Below are positions 24,225-33,054 of a stretch of DNA of 44,774 nucleotides, piece after piece (the first letter of the stretch is position 1; every line of letters begins with the position of its first letter). The notes beneath the pieces were generated by a model. That model saw only the letters and a program-made list of their open reading frames with translations. It was not told the DNA's origin and ran no database searches. Both the position numbers and the translations under genes were made by a program. Origin of the DNA: Syntrophaceae bacterium (lineage in GTDB: Bacteria; Desulfobacterota; Syntrophia; Syntrophales; Smithellaceae); the NCBI GenBank assembly GCA_003139775.1, contig PLGI01000127.1:1-44774 (forward strand), read 5' to 3'.

Positions 24225-25274
24225 ATGAGAAAAGTAGCAGCAACTCCTGAAAAAATAGTGGAGAAAGGCGGGGCGATTAACTTCGGGACATTCCGTACGC
24301 CTTTTCGCGATGTGAACATTCTCGACGCGCCGCTGTATTCTTCTTCATATAAAGTTCCCGCTTTTTGGAAGAAGTTCCGCCTCAAGGAATGGCAGCATTT
24401 TGGCATTATCACACCCACCCATTATTTCGGCATGGTTATCTTTGATGCAAAATTTATGGGCGTTTCCTTTTTCTATGCCTATGACAGGATAGCAAATAAA
24501 CGTTTTGAGCATAGCAGGCAATCGCCGGGCGGCGCGTCGCGCGTCGCCGGACAGGTCTATGATGACAGTTGTGAATTCAAGAAAAAAGGTTACCGGTTGC
24601 GTTTTGAGAACCGGCTGAGCAAAGGTTTCCACAAGATTATCATTGATATTGACGGCAAAAAAGACCTGCCCACTGTAAAAGGAGAAATTAAGGTTTTCGA
24701 AGACTTGAGCACTATTGAACCTCTTGTTCAGGTCTCTCCTGTTACATCATTCAGACCGTTTTACACGCACAAGGTCGCCGCGCCTGCGGAAGGGACAATT
24801 ATGCTGGGCGCGAAGGAAATAAAAATCGATCGTAAGCGGGACATCGCTTTGCTGGATGAACAAAAAACATATTACCCTTATTCCAGTTTCTGGAAATGGT
24901 CGACTGCGGCCGGCTATAACGAATACGGAGAGCTTTTAGCCTTCAATCTTTGCCAGAATATGATAACCGATGATGAAGATTTTAATGAAAACTGCATGTG
25001 GGTTGACGGGAAAATTTATTGCCTTAAAGCGGCGCGCTTTAAATTCGAAAAAGACATCATGCGTCCCTGGGAAGTCAAGACAACAGATGGATGTTTAGAC
25101 CTGTTATTTACGCCTTCCGGCCAGAGAGCCGAAAAGATCAATGCCGGATTTATCGTCTCCGATTTTCACCAGCCGTTCGGCATGTACAACGGCAGATTCA
25201 AAAATAATGATAACCGGATATATCCGATTACGAATTTCTTTGGCCTTGCCGAGCATCACGTTACGCGGTATTAG
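24225..25274 (+). CDS. DUF2804 domain-containing protein
   Basis: A 349-aa protein covering the full DUF2804 family (FRDVNILDAPLY, RLKEWQHFGIITPTHYFGMVIFD at 50-72, RPFYTHKVAAPAEG, YYPYSSFWKWSTAAG, NENCMWVDGKIYCL, and the C-terminal HQPFGMYNGRF). Members are predicted beta-rich proteins of unknown biochemical function; some relate to lipocalin-like or AttH-like folds. No signal peptide or membrane segment. AAGGAGG lies upstream at about 9 nt. No operon partner. Confidence 0.85.
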   Translation: MRKVAATPEKIVEKGGAINFGTFRTPFRDVNILDAPLYSSSYKVPAFWKKFRLKEWQHFGIITPTHYFGMVIFDAKFMGVSFFYAYDRIANKRFEHSRQSPGGASRVAGQVYDDSCEFKKKGYRLRFENRLSKGFHKIIIDIDGKKDLPTVKGEIKVFEDLSTIEPLVQVSPVTSFRPFYTHKVAAPAEGTIMLGAKEIKIDRKRDIALLDEQKTYYPYSSFWKWSTAAGYNEYGELLAFNLCQNMITDDEDFNENCMWVDGKIYCLKAARFKFEKDIMRPWEVKTTDGCLDLLFTPSGQRAEKINAGFIVSDFHQPFGMYNGRFKNNDNRIYPITNFFGLAEHHVTRY

Positions 25275-25609
25275 GATTGAGGTTCAAAGGACAAGGAACA
25301 AGGGTCAAGGACTGCTCCCCGAACAGTCCGAGTACTGGATTACCCGGTCAAGCCGGGTAATGACACAATGTGTGGCGCATTTAGGGAAACGCTTCCTACA
25401 TTTCTATTCTCTTCGTATCTTCTTCAATGGCGCGAGAAGAACTCAAATAAAGACCATCAACTTTCTTATCAACCGTTTTTTAGCTTTGAAACAGTAAGTT
25501 CGTGCAACACGTAGAGACATTGCATGCAACGTCTCTACACAGACCTGATCGTCAGCGCATAACGATTAATGATTGTAACGAATGCTTTGCTTTTGAATGA
25601 TCACCTTGA
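25275..25609. other. Intergenic region with two palindromic repeats
   Basis: ATTACCCGG-TCAAG-CCGGGTAAT (25339-25361), related to 28394-28416, and GTAGAGAC-N12-GTCTCTAC (25511-25538) with TTGCATGCAA in its loop. Both look like dispersed intergenic repeats. No gene or promoter could be supported. Confidence 0.55.
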
Positions 25610-26165
25610 TTAACTGAAAAGCCCCGTCTTATCAAACTCCTCGATCTGATCATCAGAATAACCAATCTCACGAAGCACGTCCTTCATGTGACTTGATTTG
25701 GCAGTCACACCGATACTCTTATCCTCAGGCTTTGTTTCCGATAATTTGATGGGATTTGCTACCTGCCTGATAGTTCCGCCTGCGGGCACAGGAAGCTCAA
25801 CAACCATCTCCCGCTTTTTTGTCACACCCCGGAAGCCACCGCATTTTCTGTTCTTCGTTGCCGAAACTATCGATGTAACGAATAATGATATCACTGTGGA
25901 GAGGAATCAGCAGGCCGGAAATTCTCCGGTAATAAAGTTCCTCCATGATAATGACGGAATACTCATAACCGGCTGCCAGCCCACCGTATTTCTCTTCAAT
26001 CCAGGGACAGAGATAGCCGTTCTCTCCCATCTTGTTCCACATCGCGCGGGGAACAATTTCATCCTCTTCCCATTTTTCATAATACGGAACAACCTCGCAA
26101 TCGAGATACCTGCCAAAAGCATCCCTGAAGATCCTGTGTTCTTCCGTAAAAAGACTTCTTTCCAT
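25610..26165 (-). pseudogene. Chimeric remnant: acyl-CoA dehydrogenase N-terminus joined to CaiB-type CoA-transferase C-terminus
   Basis: From ATG 26165 the frame reads as an acyl-CoA dehydrogenase N-terminal domain (MERSLFTEEHRIFRDAFGRY, ENGYLCPWIEEKYGGL, IIRYIDSFGNEEQKMRWLPG) and then runs into a stop at 25797 after about 120 residues. Overlapping it in another frame, from about 25825 down to 25610, is the C-terminal end of a class III (CaiB/BaiF) CoA-transferase (MVVELPVPAGGTIRQVANPI, then SSHMKDVLREIGYSDDQIEE). The rest of both genes is gone. The best reading is a deletion that joined two adjacent genes out of frame. It follows a thiolase by 50 bp, so the thiolase operon once continued with these enzymes. 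Confidence 0.75.
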
Positions 26166-26214
26166 TGCCCCATTCCTTTCCGTTTGTTTGCCGGATTTGC
26201 GGTGCTTTCCGCAT

Positions 26215-27387
26215 TTACATTCTTTCCAGGATTGTTGCCGGTGCCATTCCTCCGCCCGTGCAGAGCGAAACCAGCGCGTAGCGAGCCTTCCGCCGCCGCA
26301 GTTCATTAATTGCCGTGACTGTCAGGCGGCAGCCGGAATTGCCGACCGGATGACCAAGGGCAAGGGCTCCCCCGTTTACATTCAGTTTATTCATGTCCGC
26401 TTTCAGTTCCCTGGTCCACGCCAGCGGAATGGGCGCAAAGGCTTCATTGATCTCAAAGATGTCGATGTCCTTCATTTTAAGTCCTGCTCTGTCCAGTACC
26501 TTCGGGGTTACATAGATAGGTCCTGTCAACATAAGCTGAGGGTCTGATCCCACAACGGCATTGCTGACAATACGCGCGAGCGGTTCCAGCTTCAGTTCTT
26601 TCATTTTTGCTTCACTCATAAGGACAACTGCTGATGAGCCATCTGTTATGGTGCTCGATATACCTCCGGTTATCCATCTGGTGTTCGGCAAAACTTTTAG
26701 GGCATTAAGAGTTTCCCGGCTTGTTTCGGGTCTGATGGGTTCATCCGTATCCCTGGTGATCTCTTTTCCGTCCTTATCGATGCCTTTCATGGGCACAATT
26801 TCATTTTTGAAGTAACCCTTGATTGTTGCTTCATGGGCCTTTTTATGGCTGGCAATAGCAAAATCCTGACATTCTTCCATAGTGATTCCCCATTTATCCG
26901 CGATCATCTGTGCGGCGGCGATCTGGTCAGGTTGGCCATGTCTGCTTGTGTAGTACTTTCCGAAAGGATTACCCATGGGGTTACCGTTATATAAAGTGCC
27001 GTTCAAATCGCTGAACATCGTGTACTTCGACATCAGCTCGCAGCCGCTGGCGATGATGACATCCATATTTCCGGACGCGATCATCCCATGCGCAAGCTGG
27101 ATGGCCGTGAGGCTGCTGCCGCACTGACGGTTTACTGAAACACCCGGAACGGTTGTGGGAAGTTTGGAAGCGAGAATGCTCATTCTGGCTAAAGTAAAGC
27201 CTTGCTCGCCAACCTGGTATACGGTGCCGCTGATGACATCATCAACAATCGCCGGATCGAGATCTATCCTGTCGATGACTGCATCCAGGACAGCGCCCAG
27301 TAGTTCAGGCGCGGTCCAATTCCGCAGATATCCGTTTTGTCTGCCAACCGGCGTCCTTGCCGCACTGACGATGAAAACATCTTTCAT
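26215..27387 (-). CDS. Acetyl-CoA acetyltransferase (thiolase)
   Basis: A 390-aa thiolase with a complete active site: Cys89 in VNRQCGSSLTAIQ, NEAFAP near residue 323, His346 in GHPVGNSG and Cys376 in CTGGGMAPATI. It catalyses acetoacetyl-CoA or ketoacyl-CoA thiolysis. It is more canonical around the nucleophile than the thiolase at 96-1307. It lies 101 bp after a TetR-family regulator on the same strand and before a chimeric acyl-CoA dehydrogenase/CoA-transferase remnant, so it is the only intact enzyme left in what was a longer catabolic unit. AGAAAGGAG precedes the ATG. Confidence 0.93.
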   Translation of the reverse strand: MKDVFIVSAARTPVGRQNGYLRNWTAPELLGAVLDAVIDRIDLDPAIVDDVISGTVYQVGEQGFTLARMSILASKLPTTVPGVSVNRQCGSSLTAIQLAHGMIASGNMDVIIASGCELMSKYTMFSDLNGTLYNGNPMGNPFGKYYTSRHGQPDQIAAAQMIADKWGITMEECQDFAIASHKKAHEATIKGYFKNEIVPMKGIDKDGKEITRDTDEPIRPETSRETLNALKVLPNTRWITGGISSTITDGSSAVVLMSEAKMKELKLEPLARIVSNAVVGSDPQLMLTGPIYVTPKVLDRAGLKMKDIDIFEINEAFAPIPLAWTRELKADMNKLNVNGGALALGHPVGNSGCRLTVTAINELRRRKARYALVSLCTGGGMAPATILERM

Positions 27388-27488
27388 TGATTTTCTCCTT
27401 TCTTGTGATTATTTATCGCTCCCTGGCGGGGAACGTGTGTTGTGAGAATTATCAGGCCCAACCCCTTCTATGGTTGAGGCTCGTAAGG

Positions 27489-28118
27489 TTAACGTTTGCT
27501 GATGCCCATCAGAATGATCTCCATAGCGCCATTGATCGTGGATCGGCGATAATCGGTTTTCCCTTCTTCCAACCTGTTTTCCTGGAATTGGATAATACCC
27601 ATAAACGTATTCCAGAAAATAATTGCTGTCATTTTGGAATTGTGTTTATGAAAATAACCCTGTTTGATACCATCTGAAACAATTATTTCTAATTGGTCAA
27701 GATTTGAGCGCATCAGGTGCTTGAGATGGTCCAGCTTGTCACGTGATAGAAGTTTAGAGAATACAGACGCATCATAGCGTGATATGAGATGGTAGGCATC
27801 GGGATCTTTAACGTAGAAGTCGTAAGTGGCATCAATGGCTTTTTTTATTCTGATTTTGGGAGAGATTTTTTTCATGCCGGCTATCTTGATCAGATTCTTG
27901 GAAAGCTTATCAAGGGAGGGCTCAACCAGACTATAATAAAGATCATCTTTGCTTTTGAAATAGAGGTAGACCGTTCCCTTGGATATTTCGGCCAATTCGG
28001 ATATGTCTTCAATGGTAGTGGCTACAAATCCTTTCTTGTAAAAAAGGGTGGCGGCGCTATCCTTGATTTGTTTGATGCGGTATTCTTTTTCTCTGCTTTT
28101 TCTTTCGCTGATGCTCAT
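27489..28118 (-). CDS. TetR/AcrR-family transcriptional regulator
   Basis: A 209-aa repressor-type protein. The N-terminal HTH is standard (AATLFYKKGFVATTIEDISELAEISKGTVYLYFKSKDDLYYSLV, about residues 23-67); the helical C-terminal domain is unspecific. Such regulators near fatty-acid genes usually sense acyl-CoAs or CoA intermediates. A palindromic operator candidate lies 43-77 bp upstream of the start codon. The gene leads a unit with the thiolase and may also have regulated the lost acyl-CoA dehydrogenase and CoA-transferase. Confidence 0.92.
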   Translation of the reverse strand: MSISERKSREKEYRIKQIKDSAATLFYKKGFVATTIEDISELAEISKGTVYLYFKSKDDLYYSLVEPSLDKLSKNLIKIAGMKKISPKIRIKKAIDATYDFYVKDPDAYHLISRYDASVFSKLLSRDKLDHLKHLMRSNLDQLEIIVSDGIKQGYFHKHNSKMTAIIFWNTFMGIIQFQENRLEEGKTDYRRSTINGAMEIILMGISKR

Positions 28119-28160
28119 GAATCCGTCTAATCTCCTCTGCTTTGAAGAATGCGGAAAAAA

Positions 28161-28195
28161 TACTGAACATGATTATTAAATGAACATGTTCAGTA
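28161..28195. promoter_or_regulatory. TetR operator candidate
   Basis: TACTGAACATG (28161-28171) and its complement CATGTTCAGTA (28185-28195) form an 11-bp-arm inverted repeat. The right part is also the perfect 12-bp palindrome TGAACATGTTCA (28181-28192), a form typical of TetR operators, with a half-site TGAACATG to the left. Autoregulation is inferred. Confidence 0.7.
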
Positions 28196-28393
28196 ATTAG
28201 ACTAAAAAAAGAGGATTGTCAAACAGAAAAACAATGAATGATTGCATAAATTGTTGAATTCGACAGCGATCACGCCATCGGTGTAGCTGCGAGGTAATCG
28301 AAAAAAGACTGAATGATATTGTTCTGTTCAACGAAAATAAAAGACTTCAAACAATAGTGTGGATGAAGCGAAGCGCATCAACAACTTTTCTAG

Positions 28394-28416
28394 ATTACCC
28401 AGTCAAGCCTGGTAAT
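28394..28416. repeat. ATTACCC-type hairpin repeat, second copy
   Basis: ATTACCCAGTCAAGCCTGG then TAATGACA; same family as 25339-25361 (ATTACCCGG-TCAAG-CCGGGTAATGACA). The stretch 28196-28451 around it has no supportable gene. Confidence 0.5.
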
Positions 28417-28451
28417 GACAAGACACTGGATGTGTCTTCCCGGGTACACCT

Positions 28452-28647
28452 TTCCAATTCTTAATCAAAGATGATATCGAGGCGGCAGTGAAACTCGAAT
28501 TACAGTTACGCAGTGAACTGGAATTCGTTAGTTGAACTGTCCCGCTTCAGCGGGGCAAGGAGGAGGCGCCGGAGGCGTATATGAAAATACGTTGAGGACG
28601 CTGACGACGAAGCCAACAAAGATATCGCTTTGATTCAGGATTGGAAG
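28452..28647 (+). repeat. Miniature inverted-repeat element, copy 1, with nested insertion
   Basis: Terminal inverted repeats around TTCTTAATCAAAG (left, 28457-28470) and CTTTGATTCAGGA (right, 28628-28640). The core GATGATATCGAGGCGGCA ... GGAGGCG-C-GGAGGCGTAT ... ATACGTTGAGGA ... GCCAACAAAGATA matches copies at 29996-30130 and 39021-39137. About 68 bp between two GGCA tetramers (from 28489) is absent from the other copies and contains the hairpin CCCGCTTCAGCGGG, so it looks like an insertion within the element. Confidence 0.65.
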
Positions 28648-28649
28648 AC

Positions 28650-29978
28650 TTATTCTTTACGTATCTTCCTCATGTGATCAATACGTTTCTGGATGAGAGC
28701 ATCCGTGCCGATGTCGGTGCGGTAGGCGACGGGGCCTTTGACGGCTTTAACGCCTTCCTCGGCAATCTTGCGGGCTTCTTCCAATGTGTTCGCAATGCCG
28801 ACAATGCCGATAGCGCGCGATGAACTCAAATACAGACCGTCCTCTTTTTTATCCACTGATGAATAGTAAAGACGGGCTTTGCCCACATCTCCCACTTCGA
28901 TTTTCGCGCGTGAGGATGCGGCATCGGAATGATCGGCGGGCAGGCCGTAATCTTTCGGTACAACGTATTTGCAAACTGTCGCTTTGGGTTCGAATTCAAT
29001 TTTAAGTTTGTCCAGCGTTCCGGCTACTATGTGGCGGCATATTTCCACAAAATCTGTTTTTAAAAGCGGCAAAATATTCATTGCTTCGGGATCGCCGAAG
29101 CGCGCGTTGTATTCCAGAAGCTTCACGCCGTTTTTGGTGGCGATGAATCCGCCGTACATAACACCTTTGTAAGGGCTGCCGGTTTCCTTCAAGAGCGCCG
29201 CCGCGACCTGACGGGTGATCTCCAGTCCGTCCTCCAAATCCTGCGGCTTTAAAAAAGGCATGGAATGATCGGGCAGGGAATAAGAGCCCATACCTCCGGT
29301 GTTGGGTCCTTTGTCGCCTTCAAATCTTCTTTTGTGATCCTGCACCAGCGGTGTGGCAATCACAGTTTTCCCGTCGCACAGGCACTGCAAGGAAAATTCC
29401 TCGCCGTCGAATTTTTCCTCGACGATCAGGGATGAGCTTTCCTTCAGAATCTGGAGACACAATTGCAGAGCTTCTTCTTTCGTCGTGAAATGATCGTCCT
29501 GAACCAGCACACCTTTACCGCCGGTCAAACCATCCGGCTTGATGACAATACCTTCCAGTTGATCTAAAAAAGCTTCCACGCCATCAATCGTGTTAAATAC
29601 TTTGAACTGCGGATTGCCGGGAATATGGTATTTGCTGACGAGATTTCTGGTAAACGATTTGGAAGTTTCCAACCGCGCCAGGCTTTTTGTGGGCCCGACG
29701 GAAGGAACTCCTATTTTCGCCAGAGCATCCACAACACCATTATTGAGCGGATCTTCCGGGCCGATGACGACAAACTCGATTTTATTTTCCACGGCAAACC
29801 CTGTAATTGCCTCCAGATCGGCATAACTGCCCAACTTTATCTTTTCCGAAAGAGAGGCTATCCCGGGATTGTTTGTCTTCATAAAAGAAAATAACCGGGG
29901 TTTTTGTTCAGAGCGTGAAATCGCTTCGGCCAGCGCGTGTTCCCTGGCTCCGTTTCCGACAAGTAATATATTGGGCAT
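28650..29978 (-). CDS. purD: Phosphoribosylamine-glycine ligase (GAR synthetase)
   Basis: ATP-grasp enzyme that joins glycine to phosphoribosylamine in purine synthesis. The 442-aa protein shows NGAREHALAEA near the N-terminus, FVVIGPEDPLNNGVVD, IVIKPDGLTGGKGV (ATP-grasp), DHKRRFEGDKGPNTGGMGSY, YKGVMYGGFIATKNG, and LLEYNARFGDPEAM for metal binding. GAGGAGAAAGG precedes the ATG. It is a single gene, separate from purO-purH, and is closely bracketed on both sides by inverted copies of one miniature repeat. Confidence 0.95.
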   Translation of the reverse strand: MPNILLVGNGAREHALAEAISRSEQKPRLFSFMKTNNPGIASLSEKIKLGSYADLEAITGFAVENKIEFVVIGPEDPLNNGVVDALAKIGVPSVGPTKSLARLETSKSFTRNLVSKYHIPGNPQFKVFNTIDGVEAFLDQLEGIVIKPDGLTGGKGVLVQDDHFTTKEEALQLCLQILKESSSLIVEEKFDGEEFSLQCLCDGKTVIATPLVQDHKRRFEGDKGPNTGGMGSYSLPDHSMPFLKPQDLEDGLEITRQVAAALLKETGSPYKGVMYGGFIATKNGVKLLEYNARFGDPEAMNILPLLKTDFVEICRHIVAGTLDKLKIEFEPKATVCKYVVPKDYGLPADHSDAASSRAKIEVGDVGKARLYYSSVDKKEDGLYLSSSRAIGIVGIANTLEEARKIAEEGVKAVKGPVAYRTDIGTDALIQKRIDHMRKIRKE

Positions 29979-29995
29979 TCCTTTCTCCTCAGATA

Positions 29996-30130
29996 CCGCT
30001 TCTAAATCAAAGAGCTATCTTTGTTGGCGTCGTTGTCGGTTTCCTCAACGTATAACCTGAAGGTCACACCTATAATATGCCTCGTTGCCTCCGCCTAGCC
30101 GCCTCGATATCATCTTCGATTTAGAAGTGG
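29996..30130 (-). repeat. Miniature inverted-repeat element, copy 2
   Basis: The 18-bp ends (29996-30013 and 30113-30130; core CTTCTAAATC) are inverted repeats matching at about 16 of 18. Read on the minus strand the core is GATGATATCGAGGCGGC...GAGGAAACCGAC...GCCAACAAAGATA, as in the other copies. A 20-bp piece containing AACCTGAAGGT interrupts the middle and is absent from the copy at 39021. The gap 30131-30279 is AT-rich with no gene. Confidence 0.7.
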
Positions 30131-30279
30131 TATAAATATTTGACTGTTTAAATAGCGGAAAATGCGCCTCAAGTCAAATAGTGACAAACTATCAATCATA
30201 AAATATTTGTCTTTTCCGGCTCTAATCTGGTAGATTAGTATCCATAATAAAGCAATTATAGGCGGATGGAGATTTCGAA

Positions 30280-31536
30280 TTGAGCTTTGATATATTTATA
30301 ATATTCATTCTTTTTTTGTTTTCCGGCTTTTTTTCTTCGGCGGAAGCTTCCTTGTTTTCGCTCACGGATCTGCATCTGCACAAGATGAAATCTGATAATT
30401 ATCCCTTTGCCGGCTTTGTCAGCAAGTTGCTGGAAAAACCGCAACGTTTGCTGATAACGATTGTCGCGAGTAATGAGGCGGTAAACATAGTCATCTCTAT
30501 TCTGGCGGCTTCATTTTTTATCGGTTTATTCGGCGTTAATGGTCAATGGGTTTCCATTATTTTTACATCCCTTGTTCTTTTAATTGCCGGTGAAGCAATT
30601 CCCAAGACCTTCGGCGTCACTTATCCGATGCAAATATCTTCGACAATCTCTCCTCTGCTTACGCTTATATACCGGCTGGAATACCCTGTCGTCGCCATTT
30701 TGGAGAAAGCATCCGGCTTTATTAATTACAGCCGCGTCCAGTCTCATGATGACGATGTTTTAATGGAGGACGAATTCAAAACCCTGGTTCATGCCGGAAA
30801 ACTGGCGGGTGTTGTGAATGAATCCCAGAAAGAATTGATCAACAAAATTTTTGAACTGGGCGATAAGCCGGTAACCGATATTATGATACCTCGCGTAGAT
30901 ATGTTCTGCCTTCCCATCAATATGCCCATGGAGGAAATAATTGCCGTGGTGGTCAAAGAGCGTCGCGAAAGGATCCCCATTTACACGGATGATCGTGATG
31001 ATATCGCCGGCATTCTTCTTGCCCGCGATTTGCTCGCCGCCGTCGGTTTAGGCAGGCAGACAAGCATTGAAAGAATATTGATCAGGCCTTACTTCGTTCC
31101 GGAAGGAAAAACAATCAATGGTCTTCTGCATGATTTTCAGGAAAACAGAATGCAGATTGCCATAGTTGTGGATGAATACGGAGGAGTATCCGGCCTGGTT
31201 ACTTTGGAGGATATTCTTGGCCATTTATTTGAAGAAGCCTATAGTGTCGACAATGAGGCTTTTGATGATTGTGAAAAAATCGACGACCATACAATTATTA
31301 TTCCCGGTAAAATGCCCATGGAACAATTCAATAATTTAATGCAAACGCAAATGCCGGAGGAAGAATTCGATACCATCGGCGGCTTTGTTCTGCATTTGTT
31401 TGGCAAACTGCCGGTAAAAGGGGAAGAAGTGAGCTTCGAAGGCTACACCTTTTTAATCGAGAACGTCGGCAGGGCAAGGATATTGAAAATTAGAGTATCG
31501 TCACCAACAGGTGAGGGGACGGATCAAGAGAAATGA
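30280..31536 (+). CDS. CNNM/CorC-type (HlyC/CorC family) membrane protein, first of a pair
   Basis: A 418-aa protein: N-terminal DUF21 membrane domain with about four helices (1-180) including SSAEASLFSLTDL and the signature GEAIPKTFG, a CBS pair (about 195-315; VTDIMIPRVDM and AIVVDEYGGVSGLVTLEDILGHLFEE), then a C-terminal CorC_HlyC domain (about 330-412; IGGFVLHLFGKLPVKGE). CNNM/CorC proteins are linked to magnesium or other cation export. The start is TTG at 30280 with GGAG 8 nt upstream; the nearby ATG is out of frame and stops after five codons. Its last 4 nt overlap the next gene, so the pair is probably coupled and may form heterodimers. Confidence 0.9.
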   Translation: MSFDIFIIFILFLFSGFFSSAEASLFSLTDLHLHKMKSDNYPFAGFVSKLLEKPQRLLITIVASNEAVNIVISILAASFFIGLFGVNGQWVSIIFTSLVLLIAGEAIPKTFGVTYPMQISSTISPLLTLIYRLEYPVVAILEKASGFINYSRVQSHDDDVLMEDEFKTLVHAGKLAGVVNESQKELINKIFELGDKPVTDIMIPRVDMFCLPINMPMEEIIAVVVKERRERIPIYTDDRDDIAGILLARDLLAAVGLGRQTSIERILIRPYFVPEGKTINGLLHDFQENRMQIAIVVDEYGGVSGLVTLEDILGHLFEEAYSVDNEAFDDCEKIDDHTIIIPGKMPMEQFNNLMQTQMPEEEFDTIGGFVLHLFGKLPVKGEEVSFEGYTFLIENVGRARILKIRVSSPTGEGTDQEK

Positions 31537-32801
31537 ATACATATTTGATCATAGCCGTCATTTTTATCTGTCTGATTTTGGAAGCTCTCTATTCCGGCGG
31601 CGAGATAGCGCTGATTGCGTCGGATATTCACCGAATGAAGTTTTTTGCCCGGCGTGGGTCATTTTCCGCGGGGCAGGCGGTAAAACTGATGGAGAAGCCG
31701 GAGTGGTTTATTTCGACGACTCTGATCGGAACTAATCTGGCTATTATTGCCGGCTCCACGTTGGCAACGAGTCTCTTAATCGGCGTTTTCGGGCCGGCGC
31801 GCGGTGAAAAAATTTCTTTCTTTGTTATGCTGCCGACGCTTTTTATAATGATCATGATTCGCCGGACTTTTCTGCACAGAGCCGAAGCAATGGCAATCCG
31901 TGTAGCTCTTTTTATCCGCGTTTCTTCCGTAATATTATATCCGCTGGCCTCTATTATTGCTTTGATATCCAAAGGCGCTGTAAGCGTTTCCACGGGGCAG
32001 AAAATAAATCGAAATTCTTACATTACCAAGGAAGGGCTGAAGTATATTCTGGGAGAAAACACAAAAGGCGGCGATATTTTAAAAACGGAAAAGGAAATGG
32101 TCAGCCGCGTATTTGATTTTTCCGAGTTGACTGCGGATAAAATAATGATTCCCATCTCAGTGCTGACAGCGCTGCCGATTACAACGAAGGTCGACGAAGC
32201 CGCCGGATTCGTGGCCGGTAAAAAATATTTAAGAATTCCCGTGTATCAGGATCAGGTTATTAATATTGTCGGCATTCTTAATTATTTCGATTTACTGGCC
32301 ACAATACAAAGACATAAAGATTCAGGAGGAAAAACTGCTGACGAGACGATCGCAACTTGTCTGCAAACGGAGATTTTCTACGTTCCCGAGACAAAAAAAG
32401 CCAGTGAATTATTGATGGATCTGCAAAAAAGGCAGGAGCATATGGCCGTTGTCGTTGATGAATATGGCGGCGCTGTCGGTATCGTGACTATAGAAGATAT
32501 TGGAGAAGAGATTGTCGGCAGTATTGATAACGAATATGACAGCGGTGAAAAGTTATATAAAAAACTGGCTCCCGGAAGGTATCTGATCAACGGCCGCATA
32601 GACATGGATACTTTAAATCAACTTCTGGCGACGAAATTTCCGGAGGGCAATTATGAAACTTTGGGGGGATTTCTCATGCATAGATTAGGAAAAATTCCTC
32701 AGAGAAGAGAAAGGCTGGACTATAGAGGCATTACGTTTATCATTGAAAATGCCGATCAGAAATCTATAAAGGAAGTAATGGTGATTTCGCCGGTGCAGTA
32801 A
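31533..32801 (+). CDS. CNNM/CorC-type membrane protein, second of a pair, lacking the GExxPK motif
   Basis: A 422-aa paralogue of the preceding protein: DUF21 membrane domain (about 1-170; ALYSGGEIALIASDIHRM), CBS pair (VVVDEYGGAVGIVTIEDIGEEI) and C-terminal CorC_HlyC domain (LGGFLMHRLGKIPQRRERL). Where the first protein has GEAIPKTFG, this one reads FIMIMIRRTFLHRAEAM, so the family's Gly-Glu-x-x-Pro-Lys is missing, apparently by a short in-frame loss. It may have altered transport or serve mainly as a partner of the first protein. It starts in the ATGA overlap. Confidence 0.88.
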   Translation: MNTYLIIAVIFICLILEALYSGGEIALIASDIHRMKFFARRGSFSAGQAVKLMEKPEWFISTTLIGTNLAIIAGSTLATSLLIGVFGPARGEKISFFVMLPTLFIMIMIRRTFLHRAEAMAIRVALFIRVSSVILYPLASIIALISKGAVSVSTGQKINRNSYITKEGLKYILGENTKGGDILKTEKEMVSRVFDFSELTADKIMIPISVLTALPITTKVDEAAGFVAGKKYLRIPVYQDQVINIVGILNYFDLLATIQRHKDSGGKTADETIATCLQTEIFYVPETKKASELLMDLQKRQEHMAVVVDEYGGAVGIVTIEDIGEEIVGSIDNEYDSGEKLYKKLAPGRYLINGRIDMDTLNQLLATKFPEGNYETLGGFLMHRLGKIPQRRERLDYRGITFIIENADQKSIKEVMVISPVQ

Positions 32802-32803
32802 TT

Positions 32804-32924
32804 GGGCTGTTCAAAAACGCCCATATGCGGCGTTGCACTGCAAACCGCACCGCTCAACGTATGTATAATACGCCTCGCGATACGGTTCTTGCGCGCCTTG
32901 CATCTGAGCATTTTTGAACAGCCC
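32804..32924. repeat. 121-bp repeat with perfect 14-bp terminal inverted repeats
   Basis: GGGCTGTTCAAAAA at 32804-32817 and TTTTTGAACAGCCC at 32911-32924. The interior (AAACCGCACCGCTCAACGTA, then ATACGCCTCGCGATACGG and GCGCGCCTTGCAT) recurs at 42868-42974. No coding capacity; a non-autonomous miniature element or a structured repeat. It lies 3 bp after the CorC-pair stop and could act in termination. The adjoining 32946-32998 holds a GTCATTCCC...GGGAATCCAG repeat. Confidence 0.75.
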
Positions 32925-33054
32925 CTAAGTTGGTGTATACTTTTTGTCATTCCCGTCATGGATGACCTTTAGGTTACGAAGGCGGGAATCCAGAAAAGGA
33001 GATAAGAAAGGTTGATATTTTAAAGACTGGTCCCATTGTAAGGAGGGTTGCATA

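Noticed and set aside
25698-26309. Plus-strand frame of 203 codons
   Set aside because: Opposite the acyl-CoA dehydrogenase/CoA-transferase remnant, which has clear family similarity on the other strand.
24060-28420. CRISPR-like repeats
   Set aside because: The recurring hairpins are dispersed singly with no regular spacing or unique spacers; they are intergenic repeats.
30195-30240. Possible sigma-70 promoter TTGTCT...TAGATT before the CorC pair
   Set aside because: Both boxes are weak and the spacing is 18 nt; not distinguishable from AT-rich background.
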